Made by a program: the position numbers and the translations under genes. The notes below the pieces were generated by a model, which had not been told where the DNA came from, did no database searches, and saw only the letters and a program-made list of their open reading frames with translations. Below, in pieces: positions 58,176 to 64,000 of a DNA stretch of 64,000 nucleotides; positions within the stretch are counted from its first letter, which is position 1, and the number at the start of each line of letters is the position of its first letter. The stretch lies in NCBI RefSeq assembly GCF_026210795.1, contig NC_089433.1:434001-498000 (forward strand), in the 5' to 3' direction. Origin of the DNA: Rhizophagus irregularis (taxonomy: Eukaryota > Glomeromycota > Glomeromycetes > Glomerales > Glomeraceae).

Positions 58176-60900
58176 CTAAGTAATGATATATTCACTATTT
58201 CGAAATTCATCAGTTACATTTTCAAAGCCTTTACTCAAATCTAATTTGAAGATAACCTTTTTTTGAGGTACTACTGGCACGTTATCAAAAACTTCATCAT
58301 ATAGTTGAAGCCGTTCTGATTGAGAAATATCTAGTAAATCTGAAAGACGCTCATTTGATAAATTTGATGAAATTGAATGGCGTGTTTCCAATGAGGGTAT
58401 TTGGGATAAAAAAATTTCGTAATTTTCATTTTTGGTAAAAAAATCACATTTACGTAACCCAGACTGCACAAGTTGTGCACATGTAATACCTTCATTAAAT
58501 AACTTGCGCAATCGATTACATCCTAGCCTAATTCTTTGTTCTGCTTTACTGTTTGTTTTCAGCTTATCGCGCATAAAACCTATTACCCAGGTTCTTACAT
58601 TTTTAACACCATTTTCGGGATTTTTTTTCAGTTCTTCACCAATTCTTATAAGGTCTTCATAAACTCGAACTAATGACATTAAATGTAATAAGTTATATGA
58701 TTCTGCAGTTATTCTAAATTTTTCACACTGCAATTCTTGGTTTTTCCATTGAAGAATTCTCTCTTCTGCAGTTTTCACATCAGTTACTTTTATAGGTGTA
58801 GCTGATAATTCAGCTATAACATTCGTTAGTTCAAATTTTGAATGCTCAAGATTGATAAGAGTCTCATTATCAGTTTGTGAATTCAATAAAATTTCACGTA
58901 ATTTTTTCCCTTTTTTGAATAATAATAATTGGGTGGAATTTAATGTTTGTTGTTTTGCAACTTTCATACTTTCAGTATCATTCACATAATTATAATCCTC
59001 CTCATCTTCATCCGATGAAATATAAATATAATCGCATTTTTTTTGTGCTACTGCTTCTGGTATAGCTACTTGGGAGTGTAATTGTGATGTTGAAGCAGAT
59101 GATTGTGATGTTGTATTTTTTGAGACTTCTGGTATAGCTAATACTTGAAAATCTGATAATTGTGATGTTGAAGCAGTTATTGGTCGTGATGCTTTTTTTA
59201 AGGAAGCAACTGATTGTGATGTTGGTTGTTTTTCTAAAGCAGCTATTGGTTGTAGTATTGTTTTATTTGAGGTAGATAACGCTTGTGATTTCATGTTTCC
59301 TGAAGCAGATAATGTTTCTGGAATAGCTGATACAGAAGCTAGTGTTATTTCTACCAAAGGAGATGGTGGAGATGGTGGTAATTCTGTTTCTTTTGAAGGA
59401 GATGATGGATGTAATTCTATTTCTTCTAAAGAAGATGATTCTTCTTCTGAAAAGGCCGGTGGCTGTGATGGTATTTCTTTTATATGAGATCGTGGTTGTG
59501 ATACTATTTTTACTGAAGATGATGGTATTTGAGATGCTTCAAATCCTTCAGAATTTTTTGAATTGAAATCGTCGATTCTTGCGATCCACCTCTTGATATC
59601 ATTATGATAATTTACTATCCAACTCCAACTTAAATAGGCAGGTAAGGTCGTACACGCCCAAGTTATGTCAGAAATGGTAGCATTGCTTTTTATACAGTTA
59701 TTATTACCAAATTTTTTAATGCAACGTCTATTTAAATTTACCCAAATTTCATCAGGCGTATTGATAGTTGTCAAACCGTTAATAGCCATATCACAGTTTA
59801 CAATACGTGCAAAATCCAAATTATCAGAATCTTGACAGAATACTGAGCCAAAAGTTGATTTGGGAGGCAGTTGTTCAAAATTCAATTCATCAGAGACTAT
59901 GGTGTCGACAGTACCAGGAGTACATGAAATATTTGAAGTTTGGAGTTGATGTAATTCATTCTTTCATAAAAAATAAAAATAAAATTATTATAAATTATAA
60001 CGCATAGCAAAAATACTTAAAAAAAAATTTAATATAATATTTTTACCTGTAAATGAATATTTTGATTTGAAATTTCCTCACATCTACGCCTATAAATTTC
60101 AAGCTCGCTACTCAATTTTTTCTATATAATAATTACATAAAATGGTGAATAATAAATAACCCTTACGAAAAGACATACAGAAAATACTAATATATACTTT
60201 GATTTCTTGTAATTCATTTTCTTTCTGTTGAAGTTTCTGAAGGTGTTAAATTAGATAGAATAAGATTAATTAAAATTAAAAGAAAAAAATGATAAAATTA
60301 AAATTATTCACGAACAAAATTTAAAAAAAAGACAGAATTATCCATGAACGAAATTAAAGAAAAAATAGAAAAAACTGTCCATGAACGAAATTAAAAAAAA
60401 AGTGGACAAAACTGTTTACAAATAAGATTATGTCCATAAACAAAATTTAAAAAAAAAATGGACAAAATTGTCCATAAATGAAATTAAAAAAAAATTGACA
60501 AAATTGTCCAGAAAAAGTTAAAAAAAAAGCAAATAAAATTCTTCACCAACAAAATTAAAAGAAATGGACAAAATTTGAAATTAAAAAGAAAAAGCGAATA
60601 AAGTCATTTATGTACGAAATTAAAAAGTAGATAAAATTTTCCATCAAATTCTACCTTATATTCTAATGAACTTAGTTCCTCGCGCTCAACTAGGTCAAAA
60701 TATATACGACCATTTTTATTACAAAATACTGTAGCTTTGTTTCTTTCAAATAAACATGATTCAACTTTTTTATGCGTTTTAGTCCAAATGATGGATAAAG
60801 CCTCTGAAATTAAACTTTGATCATGTTCGTCAAGCTCTATTATTTTTCCACGTATCCTAGAATTAAAAATTGAAGAAGGTGTAAGAGCTTCCTTTGACAT
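58176..60900 (-). CDS. Four-exon gene of unknown function, 714 aa, divergent partner of the KDZ transposase
   Basis: Exons on the minus strand: 60655-60900, 60198-60236, 60047-60121, 58176-59960; all junctions GT-AG and phase 0 (82+13+25+594 residues). Starts MSKEALTPSSIFNSRIRGKI. A coiled coil spans exons 2-4 (KLQQKENELQEIK, KKLSSELEIYRRR). Next is a conserved-looking patch (INTPDEIWVNLNRRCIKKFG, ITWACTTLPAYL), then a long Ser/Pro/Gln-rich linker of about 190 residues with repeated SQ/TSQS phrases and the acidic SSDEDEEDYNY. The C-terminal helical domain contains VRTWVIGFMRDKL and RIRLGCNRLRKLFNEGI. No known domain. Head-to-head with the transposase, it may be a second gene of the same element, perhaps DNA-binding; this is inference. 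Confidence 0.75.
60237..60654. repeat. Intron with repeated TGGACAAAATTGTCC phrases
   Basis: Intron 1 of the minus-strand gene contains about seven degenerate copies of a 40-50-base phrase combining CGAAATTAAAAAAA and GGACAAAATTGTCC or GGACAAAACTGT. The core equals that of the 49-bp satellite at 53.6-54.9 kb. Confidence 0.75.
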
Positions 60901-62310
60901 TATTTTTTATTAAGAATGGTTAATTGAAAAATTAGGGCAAACATGCAAACGTAAAAAACAAAACACGGAGAATAAATAAATAGTTTATAGCTAGTGACGC
61001 AACAAATCAGCATACCAAATTTGATCGTCAGTTTTTTGTGTCACAGGATGACAAATAGAGATCAGGAAACTGAAAGTGCAATTTGATCTGTACAATATAT
61101 ACAGTTATAATGAATTTGTATCAGGGCAAATTATCCTTCGTTATAAGAAAAATATATAGTATAATATGGGAAATTTGGGAAAATATGGTATAATGTTAAT
61201 ATTTATTATATTATGAAAGGTTTCGCGTCGCACAGAATATCTTTGTTATAGTAAAAAAATTTGTTATAGTAAAAATTTGTTATAATAAAAAAATTTGTAT
61301 AAAAGAAAATTCATTATGGGAAGAGTCATTTTATATTTGTTATTTGTAGAAGTTACTTTGTTAAATGGCATAAGGCATTTATTTAATTAGTAATATTCAG
61401 TTTGGTATAACGAGATTTTTTTTTATATATTAAAATTGGTAAGATCCGTTATATTAAAAAATTTGTTGTCAAAATTCAGAGCTGATTGTACCATGATTGT
61501 ATTGATACTATTATTTTGATATTTCTACTTGCTTGTGCTCTCAATTTTGATGCTTTATTAAAAAAATAAATAAATAGATAAATAAAATTAAGATATAAAT
61601 TTTAAAATCCATTCACATATTTTTTATATAATTTATATAGTGATTTGTAACGTTTAAATTCAGTCAATTTACCTTAAAAAATAAAGAACTTTGTCTAAAA
61701 ATGAAATTATTCTAAACTAAAGTATAAAAATAGAGAAAATTATTCAGACGAAATTATTTTAGCTTGATATAAGAGAAAAAGTGAACAAAATTGTCTAGGA
61801 ACGAAAATTCAAGGAAAAAAATAAAATGAAAATAAGTGGACAAAATTGTTTAGAAATGAAAAAGTAAATTACATGATTTAACTTTTTATTAGCTTTTAAC
61901 CAGGCAAAACTCAAATTCGCGAATTTTTAATTAAGAGATGGTTTGACATTTTGATAACGAATTTGTAGCAAAAAGTAATACTTATATTAGTGTGATTTGC
62001 AAATGATATAAAATTCATGATTATTGACGTTGATCATATACAGATATAATTTGAATTTTTTAATATTTCAATAAATTATTTTTTTTATTTTTAAACTCCA
62101 TTAATTATGGACAGTCTTAACGTCTGTATATTTAAGTATTACTAATATAGTAAATTATAGTTTCAGGCATTTATTAACTTTTATATTGTAAACTATTAAC
62201 AGCTTTTAAGCTCTAATATAAATAAAAAAAAAAGAAAAATAGGTATGCTTATAATAATTTAATTCTCTATAGACCAAAGAATTTTAGGTAACAAATATAA
62301 TATTTTGTAG
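60901..62310. promoter_or_regulatory. Divergent intergenic region between the KDZ gene pair
   Basis: About 1.4 kb between the two gene starts (the transposase's first exon is probably also in here). It contains repeated TTTGTTATAGTAAAAA phrases at 61230-61300 and two more cores, GAACAAAATTGTCT at 61794 and GGACAAAATTGTTT at 61838. No TATA element can be singled out in such AT-rich DNA. Confidence 0.4.
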
Positions 62311-64000
62311 GTCCTAAATATTACAAACCAAATCGAGCGTCGATAAATAAAAGAAATGCTAAAAAAATCATAATTCAAAAGTATCAAAAAGGATATAAAA
62401 GGTTTAGAATAAATAAAAATGTAACTGTGAAAGATGAAAAAGTTGAATGGGAAGACATCGACGAAAATAAATTACACACACACTGTGTAAATGGCCAAAA
62501 TTTTAATGCAGCAAAAGGTTTATATCGCAATGCACAGAAAAAGCTTATTGATAATTGGAAAGAGATTTTACCTAGACTATTTAATGTAATGATTGAGAAT
62601 AATGCCCTGGATAAGGACCGCAATTGTATTAAATGCAAGAAACCTGCCACATTCCGTTGCATGGATTGTGGATCTGATGTATATTTTTGCTCAGTCTGTG
62701 AAGACTTATTCCATAATAACATTAATATTTTTCATCAGAGAATTTTATTAGATCAAGATAGCAATAGTAATCACAATAGGACGTTAAAATTGCCTCAAAT
62801 CTGTTCTGAAAACTGTGAACATCAAGCTTTCAAAATATTAGTAGTTCATTTAAAAGGTAAATAAGTTAATGAGTTAATGTTATTGATATTATTTATATTT
62901 CTATTAATGAAATAAAAATAATTTAAATAGGACAATTTTCAGTGAACATTCCAGGTTGTAAAGGAATTGTTGAAACGCTAATTAAGCATAAACTATTTCC
63001 TTCTACACCTGTTAATCCAAATGTTGCATTTACATTTGAACTTCTTGATCTTTACGCAGAATTATTACTACAAGCACACGTTCCCTATCATTCTTTTTGT
63101 CGAGTTTTAGATGCACTTCATTCCTCTCAAAATATTAATAAAGTAAGTTCAATATAATTAATTATTTTTAGTTTTAATTTTATTATTACATGATTCTGAA
63201 TAATTACCATTTAATTATTTAATTTTACAACTTTCTAAATTTTCTTCAATTTTGATACTATTTGATATTATATATTATAGAATATTTACTATCTATTCAC
63301 GTCTACTGCTCATTACTATTTAGCAATTAAAAATCAAATCAAAAATACTGTTACAAGTATGCTCAAAAAAAATTATGATTTTAATTGCCCAGCATGTCCG
63401 CAGGTATTTATTCTAGATAATTTACTGTAGATTGGTTGTCTTATATTGTATTTCTAAATGTTATTTTCTTTTAATAATCATAGCCAAATGAAAAAAATGC
63501 AAAAATAATAGTTGCACTGGATGGAAACTTCCAACTAAGAAGATTAAAATGTGCTGGAAATGATATCAATGATCAATTAGTTAAAGATCAATTTATTATA
63601 AAGCAAAAACAATTTGATGAATGGATGATTACACATGATTCATCTCGAAATAAATCTACTAAGAATCAAGTATGTAAAAAACTGTAGTTATATTGTTTTA
63701 TATTTGTATTTTTATAATTTTATAACAATTTTTTTATTTCAAGGAAACTGCGTGTGACAGTTATTTTAAAGCAGCTGATCAAGCCCGTTCTAATATAAAA
63801 TCAAAACATTTAGATGATACAGGATTATTTGGTAGCACATGTAGGCATGGAATACCATTAAAGTTTATTAATCTAAAAGGAATTGGAGAAAGGTAAAAAC
63901 GTAAAATTATTTATTACTTTATTCATTCAATTAAGCTTAATTAATTATGTATATGGCTTTATCATTATAGGTTTTCGCTAGCAGAATGCCTTCTTTATCA
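62311..64000 (+). CDS. KDZ-family transposase, incomplete at both ends
   Basis: Exons 62311-62856, 62931-63142, 63281-63403, 63484-63669, 63744-63892 and 63971 to the window end; all junctions GT-AG in frame. The first exon of the gene was not located (the frame enters 62311 in phase). Features in order: a CxC-type Cys cluster (CIKCKKPATFRCMDCGSDVY, FCSVCEDLFH), a helical segment ending in CRVLDALHSS, CPACPQ, then DGNFQLRRLK with the first catalytic-type Asp, and ETACDSYFKAADQ, TGLFGSTCRHGIPLKFINL. These phrases are characteristic of the Kyakuja-Dileera-Zisupton transposases of fungi. No stop or frameshift is seen in the part shown, so the element may be active or recently so. Confidence 0.85.

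Noticed and set aside
59293-59566. Plus-strand ORFs of 64-74 codons
   Set aside because: Opposite-strand readings of the Ser/Pro-rich linker of the 714-aa gene.

Overview
The window is a very AT-rich, intron-rich, repeat-dominated stretch of eukaryotic nuclear DNA. Gene style (short GT-AG introns of about 60-100 nt), the families present (degenerate tyrosine-kinase-like protein kinases, MIR-domain and bromodomain genes, a TRP-like ion-channel gene with a WD-like N-terminus, Helitrons with CTAG ends, a KDZ transposase) suggest an arbuscular mycorrhizal fungus (Glomeromycotina, Rhizophagus-like). That assignment is inference from family content, not a database match.

Layout. 1-3.7 kb: copy 1 of a duplicated segment, then an apparently intact four-exon gene of unknown function (2415-3610). 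3.9-8.4 kb: a protein-kinase pseudogene split by a minus-strand Helitron, itself split by a retroelement-like insertion with an 18-bp target duplication. 8.7-9.3 kb: two nested TIR elements. 11.1-16.4 kb: a long tandem array of exon-like cassettes read on the minus strand, split by a TIR element that carries a 50-bp minisatellite. 17.6-18.3 kb: an element with a 10-bp target duplication. 20.0-22.6 kb: a truncated kinase followed by two opposed cassette arrays. 23.6-27.9 kb: the best-preserved large gene, an eight-exon TRP-like channel of 1248 aa. 28.2-31.6 kb: copy 2 of the duplicated segment with a complete non-autonomous Helitron in it; copy 1 serves as the empty site. 31.7-36.1 kb: MIR-domain and integrase-like pseudogenes. 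39-41 kb: another minus-strand Helitron copy. 42.9-44.0 kb: a decayed paralogue of the 2415 gene. 45-52 kb: hAT-like elements, a broken gene joining an N-terminal module, a bromodomain and a PD-(D/E)XK-like domain, and another kinase remnant. 53.2-55.0 kb: a 49-bp satellite enclosed by 53-bp inverted repeats. 56.8-58.0 kb: a TIR element with cassettes. 58.2-64.0 kb: two divergent genes, a KDZ transposase (running off the window) and a 714-aa partner.

Two signals stand out. First, intron 1 of the 2415 gene is preserved in its two paralogues (near 43.1 and 48.0 kb). It carries three hairpins whose stems are kept by compensatory base changes: a structured intronic RNA that I cannot assign to a known class. 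Second, arrays of roughly 30-45-nt units, each with an acceptor (pyrimidine tract + AG) before it and a donor (GTAAGT/GTGAGT-like) after it, recur in free arrays, in Helitrons and in TIR elements, as if ready-made exons were being amplified and moved. A third pattern is the near-palindrome GGACAAAATTGTCC, which recurs in the 49-bp satellite and around and inside the KDZ gene pair.
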